Below, in pieces: positions 34,501-42,363 of a DNA stretch of 54,261 bases; the first letter of the stretch is position 1, and each line of letters opens with the position of its first letter. The translations under genes were made by a program, and so were the position numbers. Under the pieces are notes generated by a model, which ran no database searches, was not told the DNA's origin, and saw only the letters and a program-made list of their open reading frames with translations. Source of the stretch: JANJTY01 sp038257155 (lineage in GTDB: Bacteria; Pseudomonadota; Gammaproteobacteria; Xanthomonadales; Xanthomonadaceae); NCBI GenBank assembly GCA_038257155.1, contig JBBSJP010000027.1:1-54261 (forward strand). Direction: 5' to 3'.

Positions 34501-37439
34501 TGCAGACCGTCACCATCAACGTCGGCAAACTTCATGCCCTCGAACTTGTCCGTGCTGCCGTGGTTCAGCGAGCCCTGTTGAACCAAGGCCTGCGTCTCAT
34601 ATTTCGCCCCGCTCCATGTGAATTGGGTGGGCGTCAGGCAGGTGGCGCCGACTGCCGAGCTGCTGCATTCCTGCACGGACTCCAAGCGCTGCTCGCCAGT
34701 TACGGGCGTATGGCCATCCTGATAGGACAGGCGATACTCGCGCAGCACCACCTCGTTGTCGCCCACTGAGCGGACGCGCTCCAGACGCTGGGTGTTCCAC
34801 AGATCATGGCCGGCCAGGAAGTAACGCGAACGTTGTGTCTTCTGGACGATGTCCTCGTAATGGAACTCGATGTAGGCGTAGGGATCGTGAGCATCCTCTA
34901 GCTGGCCGGGTAGCTTGATCTTGCCGGTGTACTCGATCTTCCGGATGTGCAGCTCGCCTGACCAATAGGGATCCTGGCCGATCGGACCTGGCGTCTGCAG
35001 CGGGTTCTTGCGGTAGTGGTAATCGATGAAGTTGCCGGTGGAATCCTGGAAGCGCGTCTGGGCCCAAATGAAGATTGGGCTGGTGGTCGTGCCGTCGGCA
35101 GTGAGATAGCCGTCTTCGCGCATCGCCGCAGCGCCCGCGGCGGCGCGATCGCCATACCAACTGGTGCCGCCGTCCTTGCGCTGCACCGTGAAGTAGCGAG
35201 GGCCTGCGGTCGAGCCAGAGGGGGTATATGCGCAAACGCGCTGGAAGCTTTCCACTTCGGTGCGCAGTTGTCTTGCCGTGGTGCCGGAATGCGCCGGACA
35301 TGGCGCAACGGCCGCTATCTGCTCGTTGGTTACGTCAATCAGTCGCTGTCCGTCCAGGCAGAATTTGTCGCCGGAAGTGAGCGACACGGGGCCTAGCGCG
35401 GATTCCGCATCACCCGCTTCCGGTGTGGCGCGACAACGACTAATCGACGAGGTGCCGGCGATTGACCAGCCACGACCCAGGGGGCCGGAGCCGGCCTGGC
35501 TCGAATAGGCCAACGCCATCTCCGGCACAACGCCTGCCGTGCCGGGCGCGGCAAAGATCGGAATCCGGTAGGTGGCCGCGCCGGATTCGTCTACGCGGAA
35601 GTCGCCTGCGGTGGTGCCAATGCTGTCGGAGGCTGAGTTCAATGGCGGCGGTGCGGGCGGCGTGATCGGCACAACCGGAACCGCCGTCACACTGATGCCG
35701 ACGGTGTCCTCGCTCGATTCCCCCGATGCATCAAACGCCTTGGCCCTCAGGGTATGACTGCCTGGTGTCGAGCCGGACCAGCTGTACGCGTATGGGAACT
35801 GCGTGTCGTTGTCGAGCAGAGTCGTTCCAGCGTAGAACTCGACCCGCTCGACGCCCTGGTCATCAGTCGCGGTGGCTTCGATGGAGATCGTCTGGCCTTG
35901 CACAAAGCTGGCGCCGGCTCCTGGAGATGTAATGTCGACAGTAGGCGGCTGGTTCGGGCGCAGGAGAAGAAGAGTCGAGCGCCACTGTGCGCCTGAGGGC
36001 AAGCCAGGCGTGTTGTTGACGACGCGGAAGCGCAGGCCATTGCTGTTGAAGGCGGCCCGGTGAGCCGTCGGCACGGTCAGCTCGAGGGTCTGAAGGTTGC
36101 CCAGAACTCCGCGAACGGGATTGTTCTCGGCATGGAGAACGCTGGTTCCTGTTGCGGGCAACAATTCAACGAAGGAATTCTGGAAGAAGCGCGTACCCTG
36201 CAAGCGAACGCGGTAGTTTGGACCGTCTACGACCTGGCCAGTCTGCAGATCCGGCTGAGGTGGAATCACACCGGCAGTGCCGATGGTGGTTTCGGGACCC
36301 GGCGCACCGCGACCATCGGTGGCGCGCACCGCGTAGGTGTGGGAACCGAGGCCGCTTGGCACGTCATTACACTCAGCCGCAGTAACTGTGGCCACCGCGG
36401 GCACGTAGGTTCGAGTGCAAGCGGGCAGTGCTTGGCCGTTCCGTAGGAATTCCAGCTTGGCGATACCGCCATCGGCGTCCGCGGCGTTGACGCGCAGGCG
36501 AATCGGTTCGCCTTCGACGAAGTTGGGCGCGGCGTACAGCGGCGCTTCCCAGGTCGACGAAGTGATCAGTGGCAGTTCGTTGATTTTGAACAGGCCAGAC
36601 TGCGCCACCGCCTGATCTGACACACCAGGGATAGGCGACACCGCCAGCACATGCAGCGGCTTGCCCGAATACGCCAGGTACATGTCTGGGGTGATCGGAA
36701 CACGGAACCGATGCGCGGTCGGCTTGCCGTTGCCGCCGGTCTCACACTGCCCTGTGACGAAGGTATCGCTTGGCAGACTTGCCGGCACCGGCGGCATCTC
36801 TTGCAGCGATTGCCCATCGTGGCCAAAGGCGAGTTTGATGTTGATCGACTGGTAGATGCCGCTGGAGCAGGCCCAGCCTTCGATGAACCGATCCAGGCGT
36901 CCGGCGACAATTCCGTCGATGCGGCCTTTGAGTTGGCTCTGAAAGACCTCAACGCTTAGCGGCGCGGAGGTGGTCATCGACCCATCCCACTCGAAGACCT
37001 GTGCGGTGAGCTGGTGCGTGCCCGGCGCGCTCCAGGTGCGGATGGTAGTGAAGGGGCTGTCGTTGACGCCGAACGACGCAAAACTCCCGCCATCCTGCTG
37101 CAGAAATACGCCGACCACATCCTCCTGCTCGATGTAGGCCAGGTGCGCAGTCACGGCGGTCGGATAGCCAACTGCAATCCGGTTGCCCGGGACACCCACG
37201 GTTGCCGAGATGTCAGGGGCAATCTTGCTCGCGCCGATCACATCCAGATCGGCACCGAACAGCAGGTTGTAGCGCCGCGCGCCGAACGGCGAGACGCTGC
37301 TCGTCGCCTTGGGCTCGGCTGCTTCGGTCGCAGGTTGTTTGGCTGGCTCGGACCATCCCGGAACCACGCCCAACACCATCGCACCCACGGTCGACGCCAA
37401 CAGCAGCGCCAAAAGGGCAGAGCCGATTACTCGCAGCAT
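28521..37439 (-). CDS. Exported SpvB/FG-GAP/RHS polymorphic toxin-like protein
   Basis: 2972 aa with a Sec-type signal (MLRVIGSALLALLLASTVGA). In order: Ig-like domains, one clear at about 497-590 (PPTVDITSPGAGASF); an SpvB-like start at about 613 (VDESGAATYRIPIF, LGRGWSIAG); seven FG-GAP-type units (DVDGDGLQDL about 972 to DYNGDGVVEF about 1409); a TcdB-middle-like region; then RHS/YD repeats to FHDHLGSVVRVRD (about 2520) and YDSRIARFLQVDP (about 2591). The RHS core closes at NPLNGTDPSGY (about 2625). The 347-residue tip has a Gly-rich hydrophobic part, then SHSHPRAY (about 2914) and GPSPQDVNSA, a JAMM-like HxH...SxxD pattern. RHS proteins form shells that enclose the toxic tip. No T6SS or Tc partner genes are nearby. 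Confidence 0.9.
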   Translation of the reverse strand: MLRVIGSALLALLLASTVGAMVLGVVPGWSEPAKQPATEAAEPKATSSVSPFGARRYNLLFGADLDVIGASKIAPDISATVGVPGNRIAVGYPTAVTAHLAYIEQEDVVGVFLQQDGGSFASFGVNDSPFTTIRTWSAPGTHQLTAQVFEWDGSMTTSAPLSVEVFQSQLKGRIDGIVAGRLDRFIEGWACSSGIYQSINIKLAFGHDGQSLQEMPPVPASLPSDTFVTGQCETGGNGKPTAHRFRVPITPDMYLAYSGKPLHVLAVSPIPGVSDQAVAQSGLFKINELPLITSSTWEAPLYAAPNFVEGEPIRLRVNAADADGGIAKLEFLRNGQALPACTRTYVPAVATVTAAECNDVPSGLGSHTYAVRATDGRGAPGPETTIGTAGVIPPQPDLQTGQVVDGPNYRVRLQGTRFFQNSFVELLPATGTSVLHAENNPVRGVLGNLQTLELTVPTAHRAAFNSNGLRFRVVNNTPGLPSGAQWRSTLLLLRPNQPPTVDITSPGAGASFVQGQTISIEATATDDQGVERVEFYAGTTLLDNDTQFPYAYSWSGSTPGSHTLRAKAFDASGESSEDTVGISVTAVPVVPITPPAPPPLNSASDSIGTTAGDFRVDESGAATYRIPIFAAPGTAGVVPEMALAYSSQAGSGPLGRGWSIAGTSSISRCRATPEAGDAESALGPVSLTSGDKFCLDGQRLIDVTNEQIAAVAPCPAHSGTTARQLRTEVESFQRVCAYTPSGSTAGPRYFTVQRKDGGTSWYGDRAAAGAAAMREDGYLTADGTTTSPIFIWAQTRFQDSTGNFIDYHYRKNPLQTPGPIGQDPYWSGELHIRKIEYTGKIKLPGQLEDAHDPYAYIEFHYEDIVQKTQRSRYFLAGHDLWNTQRLERVRSVGDNEVVLREYRLSYQDGHTPVTGEQRLESVQECSSSAVGATCLTPTQFTWSGAKYETQALVQQGSLNHGSTDKFEGMKFADVDGDGLQDLLWMKDGQSAEPCPGDQLRIEVGGLDAAGRPTYTSASPNPGYVCLMHDLPDDPNSGWFLLDYDGDGKADLFFRDKVGTSTIRWRGARSLGRSNGVVSFDMVNDLLATVPILAPIDDAWRKPEKQVQLGDFNGDGLLDIVYPVPYGDSIKLMARLMERQGTGFGWGAEHELDLFSGESNPCANGPAGCTYELLGLYRRMNYQQLVDFDGDGRSDVLVVTQRHNVCSGGGSPPGDPTPVIPFVSSNQVNGGGTCSPVVHAHSVRLIEPPVATLPGRIQALAYGQNPSGLLFYDDSADTALTIHFVDVNGDSLSDAVFTGTLTAHPTTLLNTGARFEIKAPNCLDCSEIASHRSTQVVDVNGDGRADLVYPLRQAQHPEINQYFVVRYGLPGGEFGKREPLSENRVKTGCTEVESDQPGRCFSKRSFLFGDYNGDGVVEFMRIEWSGSNSPIFAGISEAPHQPRDVITTVTNGLGAVTEIDYRPLTNSAVYRQGYGSRNDNAWNVGRGAAVSDFLAPMRVVARARSSAPVFGAPTAMAEVYYRYEGARMQAGGRGFLGFEKIHSIDNNHDGQHVVTVSLYRQDFPFIGLPDATDRYVVSGAYQPGACFETFSQACLLDGYTASQGFPVSGVRISESESEWESSPVFSRNVQQPYQVRQRTSTDRSYDPETGLLLSTTVNDFSQVGAYDTYGNVQKSATRTYAGGVSAANLRQTVSTNNGYTDDPIKWHLGRLTSSVVTHSRPGETSRVRETAFGYDPLTGMLVSETLQPNGGESQHLRTFHILDGYGNRKSSHTCSSGLSEAQCKSESIVFNDVNNPLRIQRYSKEAFGAQGRYVEAAFQHFGTGVQQVQTIDQRDRYGNVTLARDVNGVVSHAALGALGRPYYSWTQTSPSGAGVSSTVTYQACGSIGCPTGAVYRQTVTPSVGAQQWTWFDALARPVMSAAQTFNTSSGTTSLGNEISAVCRHYDRLGREAGVSLPFFVAGTTAPSVSATSCSGRDWAETQYDFMGRVTQVITPDTPNSALRSIAYIGLETHHFDALDNERVEVRSVLGELASSTDAAGLTINYTYDAAGNLRRTHRTGGNSVVIQNTAGFDELGRMLWQIDPDAGRVDHTYNALGERISQTHQDGTSTQSFYDGQGRVFQRVASEGSATVTHQFGFDGAFPGSLDVESSEGSYAAWLADSSRDVDFRREFRYDSLGRATGSTTVIGTGSTAGISHHTATHYDSQGRAWKSQDASGRWLKTEYTARGFARAVCESSQADTQATCASNSADTYLQTLKVDARGNIIEERRGGVTTMDLTRTYDPRSGRLTRVQAGASGSIYDEQYEWDAAGNLTWRDKSGPQNGQYKERFFYDALHRLTSARYMRVLGQNFGETGPFGLELSYDSLGNICSKTIGTGAAQDYRYGSGSGCSGGIVAGASPHAVARVGSTTYDYDARGNQTYASSTGSGQARHIRYSAEQQSYEIAVGASQSSPTQRAQFWYGSDGQRYLREDSGSGVSGTRRTQYLGSVEIITEAGLTTMRRYVAGVAVQEIKTNTSTKYLFHDHLGSVVRVRDAASGALEGMDFGPFGERRGYADPRGLPTFSTATNRGFTGHEMLDGLDIVHMNGRIYDSRIARFLQVDPFVQEPNNPQNFNRYSYLWNNPLNGTDPSGYLGIAERQWLGVIITIAAVVTQQYWAAGFVAKTAAAYTAFVYAGVGAVSGGVSTQSTSGALWGAFSGLMMASMGNVTSGWGDLSAGLAMGTTAGTISVMQGGKFGHAFASAGLGRFAQRWMPETRSVGNTVKAALIGGSVSAISGGKFANGAVTGALSFALGGRDSNDQSSASDDSSSYAATLRTNERWSYLDHPPDGFLTLYLAHEPLQKVMWMVSHASENSSWLPSIFGGIEHGFYGHGSGVYPWAPMTIDYMPRGTMDGKSIPEHPIPWRQGMDILVVSHSHPRAYCSNQISCGVLPGVARKGPSPQDVNSARQIPKAFHMIQTRSELLFHGARSGLKQ

Positions 37440-38240
37440 TGCATTCCCCGATCAGTGATCAACCGCCGAGCCTCGGGGCATGCGACGGATTCCATTCCTT
37501 CAAAGGCCGCTCCGACACGCAGAAAGGTGGGAGCGGGGCGCGCACCTTACTGCTCGGGAGTTGACGGGTCAACCCAAAGTGGCTTATGCGCTTTGCGAAT
37601 GCAGGTCTGTTGATTGGGTTATATGTGTGGATTCGGTGCTGGATTCGCACTGTGATTTTGCGTTATTCCCGGCAATCGGAGTGCCGGGGAATGGAGTTTC
37701 TAGATCACGTGTGAAGTCTGGTAGGTAGACCCGAAGCAGATTGAGTGATGCTTGTTTCATGTGCTTCGCGCAGTATTGGGCTTCGCTGCGCTCAGCACCA
37801 ACCTACGGGAGTTGGCTGCGCAGATGTCGTCCGTGGGCACGGTGATTAGAGGGTTCTCCTTGCACGGACCCTCGTCATGAAGCCATGCTCCTGGTTCTTG
37901 TTCTCAACGAACCTTGCAGCGGGCCTGCCCCTCTCCCCAACCCCTCTCCCGTAGGGCGAGGGACTTTGTATTGCTGGCTTCGGAAACTCGTTGACGAGAT
38001 TGACCGCGACTCGCGGGGTCCCGAAGCCTATTCGAAGCGACATCACGTCCTCGGGATAACCGTCGTGAACCCAGACGATTCGAACGCAGTGCTGCCTTTC
38101 TCGCGTTGCTCGTGGCATCGGGTCCTGACGCCCGGGGTGACGGGCACCAGCCGCAGCCGGCACACTACACTTCGCGTTTCTGGACTTCCGCCCTGCATTC
38201 GGGGCCGAAGTACTCTGCATCCTTCGGAATCAGTCTCTGC
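37440..38240. repeat. Intergenic region with two dispersed repeats
   Basis: No gene is supported here; the open frame upstream of 38241 is an extension of the glycosyltransferase. A family A element lies at 37775-37806 and a family D element (CCCCTCTCCCCAACCCCTCT, 37928-37962) follows. Divergent promoters for the RHS gene and the sugar operon should lie here, but none is clear. Confidence 0.65.
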
Positions 38241-39278
38241 ATGTCTTTAACGCCCAATTCACCCTTGCCCTTGTTTCTTTCGCTGGTGGTACCGCTTCGC
38301 AACCGCGCCGAGCATCTGCAAGCGCTACTCACCAGTCTCGCCGACGCCCTGCAGGCCACGGCGCGCGACTGGGAGATCATCATCGTGGACAACGGTTCGG
38401 ATGACGTGTCGATCGATGTGCTGCAGCGATTGATGGGCGCCGACGGCATTCCCAATCTGCAGGTCTTTGCCTTGACCGAGGAGGTCGATCCAGACACGGC
38501 GATTGCGGCAGGGCTGGAACGCTCGCTTGGCGATTTCGTCTGCGTGCTGGACCCGGCCAGCGACACTGCGATGCTGCTCGCCGAGATGGCGGCGCGTGCC
38601 GCTGACGGCGCAGACATGGTGTTTGCCAGCAACCTGCACGCGCCGCGGGCCTCGCTGGCGTATCGCGTCTCGAACCGCCTGTTCAATCGCATCTACCAGG
38701 GCGCGCATGGCGTGGCGCTGGAGCGCGGGGCGCCGCCGTTGCGGCTGCTGAGTCGGCGCGTGGTGAACTTCATCCTGCAGCACCCGCTGCCGGCGGTGGC
38801 GTATCGCCACATGCCGGCGACCGCCGGATTCTCACGCGTGCATCTCGAGTACCAGGGTCGCCCCGCACTGGAACAGAGCAAGCGCCTGATGCAGAGTGTC
38901 GAGCGCGGCATGCGCCTGCTGGTTTCGACCACGCGTGTACCGCTGCGCCTGGTCACCGCGCTCTGCTTGTTCGGCGCCTTCGCCAACCTGATGTACTCCG
39001 GCTATGTGATCGCGGTGGCGCTGCTGCGCGAGGATGTGGCGGCGGGCTGGGTCACGCTGTCGCTGCAGCAGTCCGGCATGTTTCTGTTGATCTCTCTCGT
39101 GCTGCTGGTGCTGTCGGAGTACATCCTGCACCTGGCGCGGATGTCGAGCGAGGGCCCGGCATACCATGTCGGCCGCGAGCTCACCAGCATGCGCATGACG
39201 CGGCGCGAGCGCTTGAATGTGGAGGATGCGGTCCAGGCCAAGGCATCACCATCCGGTGCAAGCGCGCCGAACGGCTAG
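38241..39278 (+). CDS. GtrB-like polyprenyl-phosphate glycosyltransferase
   Basis: 345 aa from the ATG at 38241; the frame is open further up, but the GT2 domain begins at residue 10 from here. The domain has FLSLVVPLRNRAEHLQALL, IIIVDNGSDD and FVCVLDPASD, in the place of the usual DAD motif. Two membrane segments follow (about 240-262 and 275-300: ALCLFGAFANLMYSGYVIAV and MFLLISLVLLVLSEYILHL), as in GtrB/ArnC/DPM1-type enzymes that load a sugar onto undecaprenyl phosphate. It opens a seven-gene operon with almost no gaps. The NGSDD and DPASD motifs are slightly unusual, so the sugar is unknown. Confidence 0.85.
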   Translation: MSLTPNSPLPLFLSLVVPLRNRAEHLQALLTSLADALQATARDWEIIIVDNGSDDVSIDVLQRLMGADGIPNLQVFALTEEVDPDTAIAAGLERSLGDFVCVLDPASDTAMLLAEMAARAADGADMVFASNLHAPRASLAYRVSNRLFNRIYQGAHGVALERGAPPLRLLSRRVVNFILQHPLPAVAYRHMPATAGFSRVHLEYQGRPALEQSKRLMQSVERGMRLLVSTTRVPLRLVTALCLFGAFANLMYSGYVIAVALLREDVAAGWVTLSLQQSGMFLLISLVLLVLSEYILHLARMSSEGPAYHVGRELTSMRMTRRERLNVEDAVQAKASPSGASAPNG

Positions 39279-40391
39279 ATGCAGCGCTACCAGGCCATCG
39301 TCGTCGGTGCCGGGTTCTACGGCGTCAGCGTCGCCCTGTACCTCGCGCAGCAGCGGGGACTGCGCGACGTGCTACTGCTGGAGCGCGAGGCAGAGCCGCT
39401 GCAGCGCGCGTCCTTCCGCAACCAGGCACGCGTGCATGGCGGTTACCACTACCCGCGCAGTTTCACCACGGCCTACCGCAGCCGCGCCAACCTGCCGCGC
39501 TTCCTGCAGGACTTCCAGGACGCCACGCGCCGCGATTTTCGCAAGCTCTACGCGATCGCGCGGCACGACTCCAAGGTCTCGGCGGCCCAGTTCCGGCGCT
39601 TCTGCCGCGAGATCGGTGCACCGCTCGAAGCCGCCGGCGTGGACCATGTGCGATTGTTCGACACACGCCGGGTCGAGGCAGTGTTCGAAGTGGAGGAATG
39701 CGCGTTCGATGCAGGCCGACTGCGTGACTGGGCGCAGCGATCACTGGCTGATGCCGGAATCGAGTTGCGCTGCGGCGTGGCAGCAATCGGCGTGACGCAG
39801 GGCGCTGAGGGTCTGCACCTGCAACTGCGCAGCGACGCGCAGGAAACGACCGTCGTGGCGCCGCTGCTGTTCAACTGCTGCTACAGCGGCCTGACCGGAT
39901 TTGGCGCCAGCGCCGCGCCGCTCAAGCACGAACTGACCGAATTGGTGCTGGTCGAGCCGCCGGCCGTGCTGCGTGAGCTCGGCATCACCGTGATGGACGG
40001 ACCGTTCTTTTCATTGATGCCGTTTCCGGCGCGCGGGCTGCACAGTTTTTCGCATGTGCGCTACACGCCGCACCGCCAATGGCCCGATCAGGCCGGGCAG
40101 AATCCCTATGCGGAGCTGGTTCGCGCGCTGCCCGAGAGCCGCTTCGAGCGCATGCGGCGTGATGCCGAGCGCTTCATGCCGTGCCTGGCCGAGCTGAAGG
40201 CGGTCGAATCGCTGTATGAGGTCAAGACCTTGCTGCCGCGCAACGAGATCGATGACGGCCGGCCGATCCTGTTTGAAAAGTCTTCCGGCTTGCCCGGACT
40301 GTACTCGATACTCGGCGGCAAGATCGACAATATCTACGATGTGCTGGAGCGCCTGGACGCCGAGCCACTCACCGCGCCAACGCAGCGCTGA
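39279..40391 (+). CDS. FAD-dependent oxidoreductase (DAO family)
   Basis: 370 aa. The ATG follows directly on the previous stop. N-terminal dinucleotide fold AIVVGAGFYGVSVALYLA, then LLLEREAEP and the flavin-side loop FRNQARVHGGYHYPRS, as in D-amino acid oxidase/glycerol-3-phosphate dehydrogenase-type enzymes. The C-terminal GLPGLYSILGGKIDNIYD is the second FAD contact. It would oxidise a sugar, cyclitol or amine of the pathway. A tail hydrophobic enough for a membrane anchor is not seen. The substrate is unknown; the operon context suggests a nucleotide- or lipid-linked sugar or its precursor. Confidence 0.87.
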   Translation: MQRYQAIVVGAGFYGVSVALYLAQQRGLRDVLLLEREAEPLQRASFRNQARVHGGYHYPRSFTTAYRSRANLPRFLQDFQDATRRDFRKLYAIARHDSKVSAAQFRRFCREIGAPLEAAGVDHVRLFDTRRVEAVFEVEECAFDAGRLRDWAQRSLADAGIELRCGVAAIGVTQGAEGLHLQLRSDAQETTVVAPLLFNCCYSGLTGFGASAAPLKHELTELVLVEPPAVLRELGITVMDGPFFSLMPFPARGLHSFSHVRYTPHRQWPDQAGQNPYAELVRALPESRFERMRRDAERFMPCLAELKAVESLYEVKTLLPRNEIDDGRPILFEKSSGLPGLYSILGGKIDNIYDVLERLDAEPLTAPTQR

Positions 40392-40409
40392 AGGAAACGA
40401 GACCCGCGA

Positions 40410-41180
40410 ATGAACGCCCTGCTTGGATTCACCGGCTTCGTCGGCAGCAGCCTGCTGCGGCAACGCCACTTCGATGCCTGCCTCCGCTCCAGCACGATTG
40501 CCGAGATCCGTGGTGGTCGCTTCGATCACATCGTCTGCGCCGCTGCGCCGGCGCAGAAGTGGATCGCCAACCGCGATCCCGAAGGCGATCGGCGCGGAAT
40601 CGATGCGCTGATCGCGAACCTCGACGCCGCAAATTGCGAACGCTTCACCCTGATCAGCACCGTCGACGTGTTCGCCGATGCGCTGGGCGTGGACGAATCC
40701 ACGCCGGCCGATGCGGCCGACCTGCATGCCTACGGCGCCAATCGCCGGCATCTGGAGCGCTACGTCGCCGAGCGCTTCCCACGCCATCTCATCGTTCGAC
40801 TGCCCGGCCTGGTTGGGCCCGGCCTGCGCAAGAACGCCATCTTCGACCTGCACAACGACAACCGGCTCGACGCGGTGGACAGCCGCGGCGTGTTCCAGTT
40901 CTATCCGATGGTGAACCTGGCGGCCGATCTGGATCACGCATGGGAGCTGGACCTGCGCCTGCTGCACCTGAGCGCGGCGCCGCTGTCGATTGGCGAGATC
41001 GCGGCCCAGGCATTCGGCCGAGCCTTCAAGAACCACGGCGCCGCACCGCCGGCGCGCTACGATTTTCGCTCGCGCCATGCCGAGGCCTTCGGTGGAACGG
41101 ATGGCTACCAGTATTCGCGGCGCGAGTCGCTGCTGGCGATCCGGGCCTACGCCCAGTCCGAACCGCGTGCGGTCAGCTGA
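40410..41180 (+). CDS. NAD-binding Rossmann-fold (epimerase/dehydratase-like) protein
   Basis: 256 aa. The N-terminus LLGFTGFVGSSLLRQ is the GxxGxxG cofactor loop of the extended SDR family. FTLISTVDVFADAL and HAYGANRRHLERYV replace the usual Ser and YxxxK of sugar epimerases: Tyr of AYGANRRHLE is present, but Lys at +4 is Arg. RLPGLVGPGLRKN follows. It is shorter than typical epimerases (about 310 aa). Chemistry may therefore differ, or the protein may be a reductase of an unusual sugar. Nineteen bases separate it from the oxidoreductase upstream. Confidence 0.83.
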   Translation: MNALLGFTGFVGSSLLRQRHFDACLRSSTIAEIRGGRFDHIVCAAAPAQKWIANRDPEGDRRGIDALIANLDAANCERFTLISTVDVFADALGVDESTPADAADLHAYGANRRHLERYVAERFPRHLIVRLPGLVGPGLRKNAIFDLHNDNRLDAVDSRGVFQFYPMVNLAADLDHAWELDLRLLHLSAAPLSIGEIAAQAFGRAFKNHGAAPPARYDFRSRHAEAFGGTDGYQYSRRESLLAIRAYAQSEPRAVS

Positions 41181-42010
41181 TGCGCCTGTCGATCTCCAAC
41201 ATTGCCTGGGATCCGTCGGACGATGTCGCGGTGGCCGCACTCTTGCGCGCGCATGGCGTGGACCGCATCGATGTCGCGCCACCGAAATATTTCCCGGAAC
41301 CGGCGCGCGCCAGCGCGGCGGATGTCGCGGCGGTGCGGCGCTTCTGGGCGGATCAGGGTATCGGGGTTGCCGGCATGCAATCCCTGCTGTTCGGAACCCA
41401 GGGCCTGAACCTGTTCGGTACCGATCAGCAGCGTGCCGCCATGCTCGCCCACCTCGATGCGGTGTGTGCGATCGGCGCGGGCCTCGGTGCCCGTCACCTG
41501 GTGTTCGGCTCGCCACGCAATCGCGACCGCAGCGCGCTGGACGACGGCAGCGCCGACGCCTGCGCGCTGGCCTTCTTCGCGCAACTCGGCGATGTCGCGC
41601 AGACGCATGGCGTGGTGATCTGCCTGGAGCCGAATCCGCCCGCCTACCACTGCAACTTCCTAACCAGCACGCAGGAGGCCGGCGCATTCGTGCGACGTCT
41701 GGCGCATCCCGCGGTCAGGCTGCAACTCGACGTGGGCGCCGCGACCATGGCGGACGAGCGGCCCGATGAGATCATGGCCAAATTCGCCGACTTGATCGGG
41801 CATGTGCATGCGAGCGAACCGGGTCTGGCCGTACTGGGCGAGGGCAGCAGTCCGCACGCGGCATTTGCCGCGGCCATTTCCCGCCAGCGTCCCGACCTCG
41901 TGGTCGCGATCGAAATGCTGGTGCCGGCCGGCCGCGCTTGCCTCGATGCGATTGACCAGGCCCTGCGCACCGCGCGCAGCCACTACGCCAACCCTGGGGA
42001 TGCATCGTGA
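41180..42010 (+). CDS. TIM-barrel sugar isomerase/epimerase-like protein
   Basis: 276 aa. The ATG shares its A with the previous stop (TGATG). The N-terminus MRLSISNIAWDPSDD and VICLEPNPPAYHCNF, VRLQLDVGAATMAD, IGHVHASEPG match the xylose-isomerase-like TIM-barrel family, which binds a metal through Glu, Asp, His and Glu. Candidate ligands are Glu in CLEPN, Asp in QLDVG, His in HVHAS and Glu in AIEML. It would isomerise or epimerise a keto sugar or inosose. Its Rossmann-fold neighbour would pair well with it in a small pathway. Confidence 0.85.
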   Translation: MRLSISNIAWDPSDDVAVAALLRAHGVDRIDVAPPKYFPEPARASAADVAAVRRFWADQGIGVAGMQSLLFGTQGLNLFGTDQQRAAMLAHLDAVCAIGAGLGARHLVFGSPRNRDRSALDDGSADACALAFFAQLGDVAQTHGVVICLEPNPPAYHCNFLTSTQEAGAFVRRLAHPAVRLQLDVGAATMADERPDEIMAKFADLIGHVHASEPGLAVLGEGSSPHAAFAAAISRQRPDLVVAIEMLVPAGRACLDAIDQALRTARSHYANPGDAS

Positions 42011-42363
42011 ACCTGCTCATCCTGTTGCTGGGCATCGCCTGTAATGCCTCGGCCAGCATCCTGATCAAGATCGCGGTCTCGCCACCGCGCGTATTGCCGG
42101 CCTGGAACGAGCCCTGGTTGCTGCTTGGCAATATACCCTTGCTGTTCGGCATCCTGATGTATGGCGGTGCCTTCCTCCTCTATGCGCTGGCACTGGCGCG
42201 CATGCCACTCAACATTGCGCATCCGGTGCTGACCTCGGGCGCCATTGCCACGGTGGCGCTGGCCTCGGCCCTGTTGTTCCGCGAGTCGTTTCCCTGGACC
42301 ACCGTGCTGGGGATCGCGCTGGTCGTCGCGGGCGTGGTGCTGATCACCTGGAAAGTGCAATGA
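42007..42363 (+). CDS. SMR/EamA-type four-helix transporter
   Basis: 118 aa, GTG start overlapping the previous stop. Four hydrophobic helices: LLILLLGIACNASASILIKI, LLGNIPLLFGILMYGGAFLL, PVLTSGAIATVALASALLF and VLGIALVVAGVVLITW. The length and the ALALARMPLNIAHPVLTSG loop match small multidrug-resistance/ArnE-ArnF-like proteins. Between two glycosyltransferases it is best explained as a flippase for the lipid-linked sugar rather than a drug pump (inference). In the known three-component Gtr systems, GtrA fills this place. Confidence 0.83.
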   Translation: MNLLILLLGIACNASASILIKIAVSPPRVLPAWNEPWLLLGNIPLLFGILMYGGAFLLYALALARMPLNIAHPVLTSGAIATVALASALLFRESFPWTTVLGIALVVAGVVLITWKVQ

